Assembly (NCBI GenBank): GCA_963746805.1 | Contig: CAVVCQ010000008.1 | Coordinates: 558,001-622,000, forward strand | Direction of reading: 5' to 3' | DNA from: DATHTC01 sp963746805 | Lineage (GTDB): Bacteria; Actinomycetota; Thermoleophilia; Gaiellales; Gaiellaceae | Length of the DNA stretch: 64,000 bases | In this document: positions 1-8,334 of the stretch, piece by piece | Layout: every line of letters starts with the position of its first letter | How positions within the stretch are numbered: position 1 is the stretch's first letter | Translations under genes and position numbers: made by a program | Notes under the pieces: model-generated | What the model saw: only the letters and a program-made list of their open reading frames with translations | Databases searched by the model: none | Told to the model about the DNA's origin: nothing

Positions 1-1054
1 CGTCGTGCCGGCTTCTCGGCCGAGGTCGATCGAGCGGCAGCCCGCCTGGGGCGAGGCGGGGATCGGGCATCTACCTGCCCGCGAACGCCAGTCCGCGCGC
101 TGCGCGCGCTCGGTCTCGAGCAGGCGGTCGCGGAGCGAGGAACCGTGATCACACGGCAGCGCGTCAGCGACGACCGCGGCCGGCTGCTCGTCGAGGTCGA
201 TCTGGCGGAGCTGTGGGACGGCGTCGGCCCCTGCCTCGCGCTCCACCGCGCAGACCTCCACGCCGTGCTGCTCGACGGGGCTCGCGACGTGCCGATCCGG
301 ACGGGAGCCGACGTTCGCGGGCTGCAGCGAGCAGGACGGGAGTCGTCTCGGTCGAGTTCGGCGACGGCACCGCCGCCGAGTACGACCTCGTGATCGGCGC
401 GGACGGAATCCGCAGCACGGTGCGGCGGCTCGCCTTCGGTGACGACGCGACCGCCCGACCCGTCGGACAAGTGGGATGGCGCTTCGTCACCGCGTGCCCG
501 CCCGAGATCACGACCTGGTCGGTGATGCTGGGCCACCGCACGGCCTTCCTCATGATCCCGATCGGGAACGGCCGCGTGTACTGCTACTGCGACGTCGCGT
601 CGCGATCCGGCGACGGAACGGCACGAGGACTCGGCCAGCTCTTCTCCGGACTTCGCGGACCCCGTGCCCGGTCTCATCGACTCGCTCCCGAACCGCGAGC
701 TCGTGCACCGGTCGACGATCGAGGAGGTCGCGCTCGATGCGTGGGCTGCGCGGGCGGGTGGTGCTCATCGGCGACGCAGCACATGCGACCTCTCCCAACA
801 TGGCCGAAGGCGCGGCGATGGCACTCGAAGACGCGCTGGTGCTCGCCGAGTGCCTGCACCGATTCGACGCGGTTCCAGCCGCCCTGACGGCGTTCGAGGC
901 TCGTCGACGTCCGCGGACGGACTGGGTTCGGGCGCAGACGCATCGCCGTGACCGAACGCGCTACCTCCCGACGGCGATCCGCAACGCGGTCCTGCGCGCG
1001 TTCGGCGCACGGATCTTCCGGTCGAACTACCGACCTCTGCTCGACGAGGCGTAG
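1..1054 (+). pseudogene. FAD-dependent monooxygenase, 5'-truncated and multiply frameshifted
   Basis: This resembles the aromatic-ring hydroxylase family (PHBH/UbiH-like flavoprotein monooxygenases), which use FAD and NAD(P)H. Visible pieces are a remnant of the region near GIYLPANA (around 66), a DG-type motif (DLVIGADGIRSTVRR, near 390) and the GD motif GRVVLIGDAAHATSPNMAEG near 750-810 that binds the FAD ribityl chain. These pieces lie in different reading frames, with at least four frame changes (about 26-66, 92, 320-345 and 660-750). The N-terminal Rossmann GxGxxG motif lies outside the window. Either it is a decayed gene or the sequence quality at this end is poor. No ligand or pathway partner can be inferred. 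Confidence 0.75.
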
Positions 1055-1149
1055 CGAGAACAGCGAGCATCGGCCACGGCCGGCGCTCAACACGCCGACG
1101 GAGACGCGAACCCGGGGAACTCTTCAGCTTGGGCTGGTGTAGTCGAGGT

Positions 1150-1542
1150 GTGGCGCTGCGACGGTTCGTTCTCCTTCTTGCCGCGACGGCTCTCGTGTCG
1201 CCTGCCGCTGCATCGGCAAAGGTCTGGATGATCGTGTCGACGCCTTCCGGAGGCGTCGAGGTCGGCGAGAGCTGGAACGCGACGCTCCAGTTTCCGATCG
1301 CCACCGATCCCCAGGCGACGCCGGTGCCTCGGCACCCCGAGATCGTGTTCACGCATCTCGCCAGCGACGTCAAGCGGCGGTTCTCCGCCGAGCCGACGCG
1401 CAGGCGCGGCGTGCTCCGTGCCCGCGTCGTCCTCCCGAAGGCCGGGACCTGGAGGGTCTACGTCTGGGCCTACGAGATGGGCGCCGTTGCGCCCCAGCCA
1501 ACGTCGAGACAGATCGTCGTGCGCACGCCCGGTCGAAACTGA
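1150..1542 (+). CDS. Small secreted protein of unknown function
   Basis: This is a protein of 130 residues. It starts with an arginine pair, a hydrophobic stretch (FVLLLAATALV) and an AxA-type cleavage site near SAAASA-K, so it is probably a Sec-exported protein. The mature part is beta-rich and ends GTWRVYVWAYEMGA...RQIVVRT, which recalls small immunoglobulin-like or YtkA-like extracellular domains, but I cannot assign a family. GTG at 1150 is chosen because it places the positive n-region directly before the hydrophobic core. An in-frame TTG at 1129 would only add seven residues. It is convergent with the WYL regulator, 53 bases apart. Confidence 0.6.
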   Translation: MALRRFVLLLAATALVSPAAASAKVWMIVSTPSGGVEVGESWNATLQFPIATDPQATPVPRHPEIVFTHLASDVKRRFSAEPTRRRGVLRARVVLPKAGTWRVYVWAYEMGAVAPQPTSRQIVVRTPGRN

Positions 1543-1595
1543 CCTCCAGGCTCGGTCGCCGACCGCCGACCGCGGCTGGACGCGGTGCCGAAGCG

Positions 1596-2518
1596 CTACC
1601 CGGCCGAGTACAGCGCCGCGGTCTCGGCCGCCGCGGCCGCGATCCGCTCGCGCAGCTCCTCCGGCGCGAGCACCTCCGCGCCTGCGCCCCCACGCCAGCA
1701 GGTTGCGGAAGGCGTAGTCGAGCCCCTCGAACCGCGCGACGACGGTCGGCGCGCTCGCCGTCCTCGACGATGCGCGCGGAGCGGAGGAAGCGCACCTGCG
1801 AGCGCGGGACGCGGACGGTGACCTCGACGTACGACCGGCTCCGCTCGAACGCCTCCGAGCGGCTCGCCCACGTGGCCGCAAGGTCGAAGTCCGCCGCCCG
1901 CGTCGCCTCCTCCGGCCGCTCCCGCGCGGACACGATCCGCGACACGCGGTAGACGCGCTCCTCGCCGCGACGCTGGGCGAGCAGGTACCAGACCCCGGCC
2001 TTGAGCACGAGGCCGAGCGGGTCGAGCCGACGCGAGACGACGGCATGGCCCTCGCGGTAGCGCATGTCCAGGCGGCGCCCGCGCCAGAGCGCGCCGGCGA
2101 GGACGGGCAGATGCGGGACGCGATCCTCCTCGCGGAACCAGCCGCGTGTGTCGACGTGGAAGAGCTGCGCAGCCCGGCCGGCGCGGTCCTGCAGCTCCGC
2201 GGGCAGCGAGGCGAGGAGCTTCAGCCGGGCCGCAGCCAGCTCGCGGCCGAGTCCCAGCTCCGCCGCCGGGCCGACGAAGAGCGCCTCCGCCTCGACCGCG
2301 TCGAGACCCGTCAGCTTCGTCCGGTAGCCGCGCTCCAGGCGATAGCCGCCCGCCGGCCCGCGCACCGAGACGATCGGGACGCCCGCCGCGGCCAGCGCCT
2401 GCGCGTCCCGCTGCACCGTCCGCTCGGACACCTCGAGCCGCTCGGCGAGCTCGACGGCGGTCAGCTGCCCGCGCGTCTGGAGCACCAGCAGGAACGAGAC
2501 GAGACGGCTCGCGCGCAC
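1596..2518 (-). pseudogene. WYL-domain transcriptional regulator with two frame breaks
   Basis: This is a DeoR-like winged-helix HTH plus WYL domain regulator. Residues 1-60 contain the HTH (LTAVELAERLEVSERTVQRD), followed by the YafY-type linker (GPAGGYRLERGYR) and the WYL ligand-sensing domain (WRGRRLDMRYREG, near residue 140). The last 70 codons are in three frames: FEGLDYAFRNLLAWG lies in one and EVLAPEELRERIAAAAAE in another, with breaks near 1770 and 1690. Such regulators often control a divergent gene, and here the alpha/beta hydrolase at 2581 is divergent with only 62 bases between the starts. The GTG start at 2518 is supported by a TAGACT box seven bases upstream. Confidence 0.8.
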
Positions 2519-2525
2519 GACTTCG

Positions 2526-2531
2526 AGTCTA
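2526..2531 (-). promoter_or_regulatory. -10 box of a leaderless promoter for the WYL regulator
   Basis: TAGACT on the minus strand ends seven bases before the GTG at 2518, and no Shine-Dalgarno sequence is visible. This is the spacing expected if transcription starts at or beside the start codon. Confidence 0.5.
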
Positions 2532-2568
2532 GGTGGTGAACACGACAGGAGATGGCGGGAATTGTCGT

Positions 2569-2574
2569 TAGCGT
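2569..2574 (+). promoter_or_regulatory. -10 box of a leaderless promoter for the alpha/beta hydrolase
   Basis: TAGCGT ends exactly six bases before the GTG at 2581, with no Shine-Dalgarno sequence between. It lies back to back with the WYL promoter, so the regulator could control both from the 62-base divergent region. Confidence 0.5.
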
Positions 2575-2580
2575 CGCGTC

Positions 2581-3555
2581 GTGCGTTTCGTGCTCGAGTC
2601 GGGTCGGAGGGTCGCCGTCCACCGCACGACGACGACCGTCGCCTGGTTCCCCTCCGAGGGGCGCGCACGCGGCGTGCGCGAGCCCGCCGTCGTCCTCTGC
2701 CACAGCGCTCCGGGCGCCGGCTGCTTCGATCCCGATCCGGCCGTCACGCGGGCGCGGGACGTCCGCCTGCTCTCGATCGACCGGCCGGGATACGGCGGCT
2801 CCTCGCCCGTCGCCGCCGGGACGTGGTCGACGGTGGCCGCAGCCGCCGACGAGCTCGCCACCGTGCTCGACGGCATGAGCGTCGGGCGCGTCGGCGTGGC
2901 CGGCTGGTCGGCCGGCGGACGGGTGGCGCTCGCGCTGGCGGCACGCCGCCCCGACCTGGTCGACCGTGTGGCCGTGATCGCGACCCCGGCGCCCGATGCC
3001 GAGGTGCCGTGGATCGAGGGCGAGCAGCGCGCCGAGCTCGAGCGGCTCCGCGGTCTCCCTCCCGACGCGGCCCTCGCGGCGCTCGAGGAGCGGCTCGGCT
3101 CGCTCGTCCCGGAGGACCCGCTGTCGCCCGAGGCGCTCTGGCTCCTCGGCGCGGGCCCGGCCGACGAGGCTGCGCTGCAGACGCCGGGAGCCCGCCGCCG
3201 CCTCGGCGAGATGCTGCGGGCAGCGTTCGTCCAGGGCGCGCACGGCCTGGCCGCCGACATCGCCGGATACTGCCTGCAGCCGTGGGGGTTCGAGCCGGAG
3301 GCCGTGCGCGCCGAGACGCTCCTCCTCTACGGCTCGCACGACCCGCTCGCCGACCCGCGGCACGGGCGCTGGTGGGAGTCGCGGCTGCCCGACGCGCGCC
3401 TCGAGATCGCACCGGGCGCGGGCCACCTGGTCGTGATACCGATGTGGGCACGCGTGCTCGCGCACCTGGCGCCCGACCGCGCGCCGCTCCGGCTCGTCGA
3501 CGGCTCCCGCCGCGACGCGGAGCGCGAGGATGTCGAGGAGTTCTCGGCCGCGTGA
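2581..3555 (+). CDS. Alpha/beta-fold hydrolase
   Basis: This is a 324-residue single-domain serine hydrolase of the alpha/beta fold. The substrate is unknown. The sequence shows the oxyanion-hole region CHSAPGAGC, the nucleophile elbow GWSAGG (Ser near residue 111), an acid in the segment YGSHDPLADP and the catalytic histidine in GAGHLV near residue 282. It is divergent from the WYL regulator and followed 25 bases later by the DUF2461 gene, which has its own strong Shine-Dalgarno sequence. No signal peptide is present, so the enzyme is likely cytoplasmic. It could be an esterase, epoxide hydrolase-like or haloperoxidase-like enzyme; the family alone cannot decide. Confidence 0.85.
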   Translation: MRFVLESGRRVAVHRTTTTVAWFPSEGRARGVREPAVVLCHSAPGAGCFDPDPAVTRARDVRLLSIDRPGYGGSSPVAAGTWSTVAAAADELATVLDGMSVGRVGVAGWSAGGRVALALAARRPDLVDRVAVIATPAPDAEVPWIEGEQRAELERLRGLPPDAALAALEERLGSLVPEDPLSPEALWLLGAGPADEAALQTPGARRRLGEMLRAAFVQGAHGLAADIAGYCLQPWGFEPEAVRAETLLLYGSHDPLADPRHGRWWESRLPDARLEIAPGAGHLVVIPMWARVLAHLAPDRAPLRLVDGSRRDAEREDVEEFSAA

Positions 3556-3580
3556 GTCAACGACCCGAAAGGAAGGAGCC

Positions 3581-4279
3581 ATGGCGACGACGACGGCACA
3601 GGCGTCGTTCCGACCCGAGCTGTTCACGTTCCTCGAGGAGCTGAAGGCGAACAACGACCGCGAGTGGTTCGCGGCGAACCGCGACCGGTACGAGGAGGAG
3701 CTGCTCGAGCCCGCGATCGACTTCATCGTGGCCTTCGGCCCGAAGCTGGAGAAGATCAGCCCGCACTTCCGCGCCGACCCGCGGGCGAGCGGCGGGTCGC
3801 TCTTCCGTATCTACCGCGACACGCGCTTCTCGAAGGACAAGACGCCGTACAAGACAAACGTCGGGATCCACTTCCGGCACGAGCTCGCCAAGGACGCGCA
3901 CGCGCCCGGCTTCTACCTCCACATCGGGCCGGGCGAGGTGTTCGCCGGCGCGGGGATCTGGCACCCCGGCACGGAGGGGGCGACGCGCATCCGCGAGGCG
4001 ATCGTCGCCGACCCCGAGCGCTGGCGGGGCGCGACGCGTCGCGGCGCCTTCGCGAAGCGCCTCGAGCTCAGCGGCGACTCGCTGAAGCGCGTCCCGAGCT
4101 GGGCCGACCCGGAGCACCCGTTCGCGGACGACCTGCGGCGGAAGGACTTCTTCGGCTGGGCGCGTCTCGCCGACGAGGACGTCCTCGCGCCGGGCTTCGT
4201 CGACGAGTACGCCGCGATCTGCCGCGCGGCGGCGCCGCTCGTCGCGTTCCTCTGCGACACATTCGAGGTTCCGTTCTAG
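3581..4279 (+). CDS. DUF2461 family protein (TIGR02453-like)
   Basis: This protein of 232 residues has the features of the DUF2461 family: an N-terminal FLEELKANNDREWFAANRDRYEE block, the central RIYRDTRFSKDKTPYKTNVG motif and the FYLHIGPGEVFAGAGIWHP segment. The family is widespread and its biochemical role is unknown. The ATG at 3581 is preceded by an excellent ribosome site (GGAAGGAG, five to ten bases upstream), unlike many leaderless neighbours. It is probably cytoplasmic. It may be co-transcribed with the hydrolase upstream (25-base gap). Confidence 0.9.
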   Translation: MATTTAQASFRPELFTFLEELKANNDREWFAANRDRYEEELLEPAIDFIVAFGPKLEKISPHFRADPRASGGSLFRIYRDTRFSKDKTPYKTNVGIHFRHELAKDAHAPGFYLHIGPGEVFAGAGIWHPGTEGATRIREAIVADPERWRGATRRGAFAKRLELSGDSLKRVPSWADPEHPFADDLRRKDFFGWARLADEDVLAPGFVDEYAAICRAAAPLVAFLCDTFEVPF

Positions 4280-4297
4280 CCGACCCGCGCGATCAGT

Positions 4298-4303
4298 CAG
4301 AAT
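4298..4303 (+). promoter_or_regulatory. -10 box of a leaderless promoter
   Basis: CAGAAT ends exactly six bases before the GTG at 4310, and there is no Shine-Dalgarno sequence. The box fits the NANNNT pattern seen at other genes in the window. Confidence 0.4.
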
Positions 4304-4309
4304 CCGCCC

Positions 4310-4666
4310 GTGGACGACGAGCGCCCCGACGAGACCGAGGAGCCCGAGGCGGCGGAGGAGACACCCGCCGCGGAGAAGGCGCCGGTGACCAAGGTGTCGC
4401 CGGCCGTCACCGAAGCCGAGGCGGAAGAGCCGGCCGCCGCCTCCGACGAGCCACCGCTCGCGGACGAGGCCGAGGTCAGCCTCGGGCCCCTGTTCACGCT
4501 GGGCGCCGTTCTCCTCATCTACGGCCTGCTGCGCCGCAGGCCGCTGGTCATGGCCGGAGGGATCGCGGCCGTCTGGCTCGACCAGCGCTCGGAGCTCGGG
4601 CGATCACTGAAGACGCGGGTCCGCGGCGCCGTCAAGGAGCAGATCAAGGCGCACGCGCTGGGCTGA
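4310..4666 (+). CDS. Small acidic membrane protein of unknown function
   Basis: This protein of 118 residues has two parts. Residues 1-65 are extremely rich in Glu, Asp and Ala and look disordered. Residues 66-90 (LGPLFTLGAVLLIYGLLRRR...VMAGGIAAVWL) form one long or two short membrane segments, followed by a basic C-terminal tail (RSLKTRVRGAVKEQIKAHALG). I do not recognise the family. The GTG start is supported by the CAGAAT box six bases upstream. It may be an anchor or adaptor, but nothing nearby indicates a partner. Confidence 0.65.
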   Translation: MDDERPDETEEPEAAEETPAAEKAPVTKVSPAVTEAEAEEPAAASDEPPLADEAEVSLGPLFTLGAVLLIYGLLRRRPLVMAGGIAAVWLDQRSELGRSLKTRVRGAVKEQIKAHALG

Positions 4667-4755
4667 CGCCACCGCGCCCGCGGCTCGCCCGTCACACTCC
4701 GCGTACGAGCCGACACGACCCGGATAGCGGCAGACAGCGCGCAAAGCGCGCGGCG

Positions 4756-5466
4756 GTGCTCTCGGACGTCCACGGGAACGCGGTCGCGCTCGCAGCCGTC
4801 CTCGCCGAGCTCGAGCGGGAGGACGCCGACCTCGTCGTCTTCGGGGGCGACCTGACCTGGGGGCCGCTACCGCGCGAGACGCTGGCACTCCTCCACGGCC
4901 TCGCGCTCCCCGCGCTCCACGTTCGCGGCAACGCGGAGCGCGCGCTGCTCGAGCCGGCGGCCGAGCCGACCGAGCGCGAGCGCTGGCTTGCCGCGGCGCA
5001 CTCCGCCGAGGAGCTCGCGTGGCTCGGAACCTTCGCGGCGACTGTCGACGTCGACGTCGACGGCCTCGGGCCCGTCCGTTTCTGCCACGGGTCGCCGCGG
5101 AGCGACGAGGAGCTCGTGACGCCGGAGACCCCGGCCGAGCGGATGCGCGAGCTCAGCGCCGGGATCGAGGAGCGCACGCTCGTGACCGCGCACACGCACC
5201 TCCAGTTCGATCGGTGGGTGGGCGACCTGCGCTCGGTCAACCCGGGGAGCGTCGGGATGCCGTACGCCGAGCGGCCGGGCGCGTACTGGGCGCTCCTCGG
5301 CCCCGACGTGGAGCTCCGTCGCACCGAGTACCGGATCGAGGAAGCAGTGACCCGCTACCGGGAGAGCGGCGACCCGATGGCCGAGCAGATGGTCGAGATC
5401 CTCGAGCAGCCCCCGTCGCCCGCGGAGGTCATCGCGCACGCAGAGAGCCTGCGCTTCTCGGGCTGA
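4756..5466 (+). CDS. Metallophosphoesterase (YfcE/MJ0936-like)
   Basis: This is a calcineurin-like phosphoesterase of about 236 residues. Metal-binding blocks are visible in order: SDVHGN at the N terminus (D-x-H), GGDLTWGP (G-D), RGNAE (G-N-x-E in place of the usual G-N-H-D), FCHGSPR (H) and TAHTHLQF (G-H-T-H block with Ala for Gly), then the family's VNPGSVG. Substrates in the family include phosphodiesters and nucleotides. The start is uncertain. The GTG at 4756 leaves only three residues before the first metal aspartate; the frame is open upstream but has no other start codon close by. It is convergent with the next gene, three bases away. Confidence 0.85.
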   Translation: MLSDVHGNAVALAAVLAELEREDADLVVFGGDLTWGPLPRETLALLHGLALPALHVRGNAERALLEPAAEPTERERWLAAAHSAEELAWLGTFAATVDVDVDGLGPVRFCHGSPRSDEELVTPETPAERMRELSAGIEERTLVTAHTHLQFDRWVGDLRSVNPGSVGMPYAERPGAYWALLGPDVELRRTEYRIEEAVTRYRESGDPMAEQMVEILEQPPSPAEVIAHAESLRFSG

Positions 5467-5469
5467 CGC

Positions 5470-5931
5470 TCAGGCGCCGACCAGCGGCAGGCGCCGGTCG
5501 CCCGGGCCGAGCACGGAGCTCGACGTGACGGTCGCGCGGTAGAGGCGCAGGCGCGCCGGCGGCGAGACGTCGTCGGGCCCCCACGCTCTGGCGCCGCCTG
5601 CCTCCGAGCGTCGCGAGAACGCCGCGATCCCCTGGTCGAGCGCGGGGCCGGCGAGCTGCTCGGCCACCGCGTCGCAGTACAGCGCCTCGGCGCCGCCGAC
5701 GGGGACGGTCGAGTCGAAGATCACGATCGCCACCTCGGGCCGCGTCGCGATGTTCCGCGAGTGGCGCGCTTCCGGGTCAGACACCCAGAGGAAGTCGCCG
5801 TCACCCACCGGGGCGTACCAGACCGGCGAGGCCCACGGGCGGCCGTCGCCGTCGGCCGTCGCGAGCGTCAGATAGCGGTTCGTCTCGACGAGCCGCTGCG
5901 CCGTCTCCCGCGTGTCGGGCTGCTCACTCAT
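5470..5931 (-). CDS. Pyridoxamine 5'-phosphate oxidase-family (FMN/F420-binding split barrel) protein
   Basis: This protein of 153 residues starts RLVETNRYLTLATADGDGRPWASPVWYAPVGDGDFLWVSD, the signature of the PPOX split-barrel fold that binds FMN or, in actinobacteria, often F420. The following ARHSRNIATRPEVAIVIFD supports it. Functions in the family range from flavin reductases to F420-dependent biliverdin or quinone reductases, and the sequence does not resolve which. The C-terminal segment (RLRLYRATVTSSSVLG) is typical of these small proteins. The gene is divergent from the beta-helix protein, with about 61 bases between starts. Confidence 0.8.
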   Translation of the reverse strand: MSEQPDTRETAQRLVETNRYLTLATADGDGRPWASPVWYAPVGDGDFLWVSDPEARHSRNIATRPEVAIVIFDSTVPVGGAEALYCDAVAEQLAGPALDQGIAAFSRRSEAGGARAWGPDDVSPPARLRLYRATVTSSSVLGPGDRRLPLVGA

Positions 5932-5992
5932 GTCGAGGCTTCCGATTGTACGAACCGGCTTGAGGATCGAATGGCCTGGGGACGACGAGTTC

Positions 5993-7313
5993 GTGCACGG
6001 CACCGTTGCCTCGCGTCGGGTGTGCAGCCGTCGTGGCGTTCGCACGGCTGCTGCCCTGGCGGCGTGCACGCTCGGCATCCACCTTGTGGGCGCCGCGGAT
6101 CCCTCCCCGGCACGTGCGGCCGGCAAGACCATCTCGGTGCGAAGCGACGCCGGGTTCGCGAAAGCCGTGAAGCGGCTGAAGCGCTCGGGCGGGACGATCC
6201 GTCTCCTCCCGCACCGGTACCACCGGCTCGTCGTCGGCCCGCGGTCCTGGCGGCAGCTGAGGATCGTCGGCACGCGCGGCGTGCGCGTCGGGCACCGTCC
6301 GGCTCGACGGCACGCAGCGCGTCTCGTTCGGCCGCGTGACGGTCGCGCCGGTCGCCGGCGACGCCGGCATCGTGGTGTGGCGGTCCCGCCACGTGGCGCT
6401 CCACGACCTCGTCGTGACCGCGCACAGGACCAGGCACTCCGCGTCGATCCTCGTGCCCGACTCGCGCGACGTCACCATCAGCCGGAGCACGTTCAGCCAC
6501 TGCGGGGACCACGACCCGGAGTTCGTCAACTGCATCACGCTGTACCGCTGGTCGCACGACGTCGTGATCGAGGGCAACCACTTCCACGACTGCTTCGGCT
6601 GCGACTTCGTCAACGGACGGTTCGGCTCCGACCTCGTGATTCGCGACAACCGCTTCGAGCGCGCGCTCCCGTGCCGCATGGGGCCGTACCGGTGCAAGCA
6701 CAACGACCTCGTGCAGCTCTTCGGCGGAAGGCGCCTGCTCGTCGCCCGGAACCACTTCGGCGTCTACCGGGAAGGCGGCGCCCAGCTCTACCTGACGAAC
6801 GCGGTCGACTACGCCACGATCGTCAACAACGTCTTCGTCGGCTCGGATCCGCGTGTGCCCGGGTATCGGGCGCGGATGGGGATCGTGGTCGGGAGCCAGC
6901 GCTCCCAGCGCATGCCGCTGTACGCGAAGATCGTCAACAACACCATCCTCACGGGCGAACGCCGCCGCGACGGGTACGCCGGCTCGATCCGCATGAGCTC
7001 GCGATACGGAAGCGTGCGGCGGTGGCAGCGGCCGATCGTCGCGAACAACGTGATCGGCCTCCTCGAGACGGCCGGCCGCGTCTGCGGCCTCTCGCAGCGG
7101 TTCCTCGGCAACCTCGTAATCCGCGGACGGCCGTGCTCGCCGCTCGACGTCGTCGGCCCGCTCGCTCTCGACGGCCGGGGCCGACCGAGTGCGTACTCGC
7201 CCGTGATCGACGTCGCCAACCGGCACTACGCCCCGCCGACGGACGCGACCGGTCGCGCACGCGTGGGCTGGGGGCCGGACGTGGGGGCGTACGAGTACCG
7301 TCCGGACGGCTGA
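5993..7313 (+). CDS. Secreted right-handed parallel beta-helix protein (one frame break)
   Basis: After an n-region rich in Arg and a hydrophobic segment (AAALAACTLGIHLVG), the protein carries a run of beta-helix coils: RDVTISRSTFSHCGD, HDVVIEGNHFHDC, SDLVIRDNRFE, RRLLVARNHFGV, DYATIVNNVFVG, YAKIVNNTIL, PIVANNVIGL. This is the pectate lyase/NosD-like fold of extracellular polysaccharide-active or structural proteins. A single frame break near 6290-6300 separates the signal peptide part from the repeats; the frame to 7313 then stays open. Several cysteines suggest disulfides. The final 50 bases recur almost exactly at 10279-10328. The start could also be GTG at 6020. Confidence 0.8.
7251..7300 (+). 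repeat. Direct repeat, left copy (3' end of the beta-helix gene)
   Basis: These 50 bases encode GRARVGWGPDVGAYEYR. They match 10279-10328 in the same orientation with three mismatches. The two copies bracket the CPBP protease gene and a two-component pair. Confidence 0.9.
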
Positions 7314-7337
7314 CGCGGAGACGGTTCGGCCGACGCG

Positions 7338-7372
7338 CCAAGCCCTGCGAACCTCGGGCTCGCAGGGCTTGG
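7338..7372. terminator. Bidirectional hairpin terminator
   Basis: A perfect 13-base stem (CCAAGCCCTGCGA paired with TCGCAGGGCTTGG) encloses a nine-base loop. It lies between the convergent beta-helix and CPBP genes and has no T-tract, so it is a candidate terminator for both transcripts. Confidence 0.6.
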
Positions 7373-7394
7373 AGGTCAGGGGAGCGTGCGCTTT

Positions 7395-8195
7395 TCAGAC
7401 GACGAACGTGAGGATAAAGATCGCAAGGAAAACGCTCTGGGCGCTGTGCACTGCGATCCCGATCCAGGCGCTCCGATAGCGCTTCGTCGGGTACGAGATC
7501 GTGAACATGTCGAGGAGCGTCCCCGGGATCGCCCACGGCACGTGCAGGTGGTAGCCGGCGAAGAGGAGGCCGTTCGCCACCCAGTCGCCGCGCCCGAAGG
7601 CGCCGTTCATGCGCGGAAGGAGGTACCCGCGGAACAGGAGCTCCTCGCCGAGCATGGTGTTGAACAGGAACATCACGAGGATGAGGCCGTACCAGCCGAA
7701 GGCCCCGTCCAGGAACGCCTTGCCGGCGTCCGACTCCACGAGCGTGGTGAATTCCCGGTCGTCGGGCGCCGGCACGATCGCAAGCAGCTCCTGCGCGAAG
7801 GTGAACGCGAGGATCAGCGGGATCACGACGAGCCACACGCGACCACCGACGCGGCCGCTGCGCGGGCTCCGTGGAGAGCGGAGCCAAAGCGCCTCGCGGA
7901 CCGTCGACCAGCGGAGGGTCCGCTGTTCGCGACCGACGAGGATTGCAACCAGGACGAACTGCCAGACCATGCCGATCGCGAGGGAGACGATGAGGGCCTT
8001 CGCCATCGGCACGTCGCCAACGCCGGCGAAGCGGTCGGCGAGCGCCGGCGCGACGAGCCAGGCGAGCGCCGCGATCGGAATCGCGGCGGCCGCCCAGACG
8101 CCGAAAATCCTGCCGATCCTCAGCTGCGGAATCTCGACGGGCGAGACATCGGAGTCCGAGCGAGCAGCGACTGGGAGTGGAAATGAGACGCTCAT
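7395..8195 (-). CDS. CPBP family intramembrane metalloprotease
   Basis: This 266-residue polytopic protein of the CPBP (CAAX protease/bacteriocin-processing, Abi) family has about seven membrane segments. The conserved motifs are EELLFRG (EExxxR; near residue 185), FAGYHLH and HSAQS, which supply the catalytic Glu and metal-binding His residues. Members cleave or sense membrane proteins in prenyl-protein processing, bacteriocin immunity and anti-sigma degradation; the substrate here is unknown. It is divergent from the histidine kinase at 8335 across 139 bases, so the kinase/regulator pair may control it. Its ATG follows a reasonable ribosome site (AAGGAGG). Confidence 0.9.
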   Translation of the reverse strand: MSVSFPLPVAARSDSDVSPVEIPQLRIGRIFGVWAAAAIPIAALAWLVAPALADRFAGVGDVPMAKALIVSLAIGMVWQFVLVAILVGREQRTLRWSTVREALWLRSPRSPRSGRVGGRVWLVVIPLILAFTFAQELLAIVPAPDDREFTTLVESDAGKAFLDGAFGWYGLILVMFLFNTMLGEELLFRGYLLPRMNGAFGRGDWVANGLLFAGYHLHVPWAIPGTLLDMFTISYPTKRYRSAWIGIAVHSAQSVFLAIFILTFVV

Positions 8196-8334
8196 GTGCG
8201 TCCTCCTTGGGGTCGATTCGAGGGCTCGACGCTAGGAGGCCGCTGCCTGAAGCGCATCGTCTGAAGGCCGGAATCGAACCGCAACGAAGTGATGATTCCG
8301 ACTCCGACTTCCGTTCGAGGCGCCTAACCAGAGC

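Noticed and set aside
8255..8280. tRNA T-arm-like sequence on the minus strand (GGTTCGATTCC)
   Set aside because: The flanking five-base stem does not pair, and no anticodon arm or acceptor stem fits in the surrounding 90 bases.
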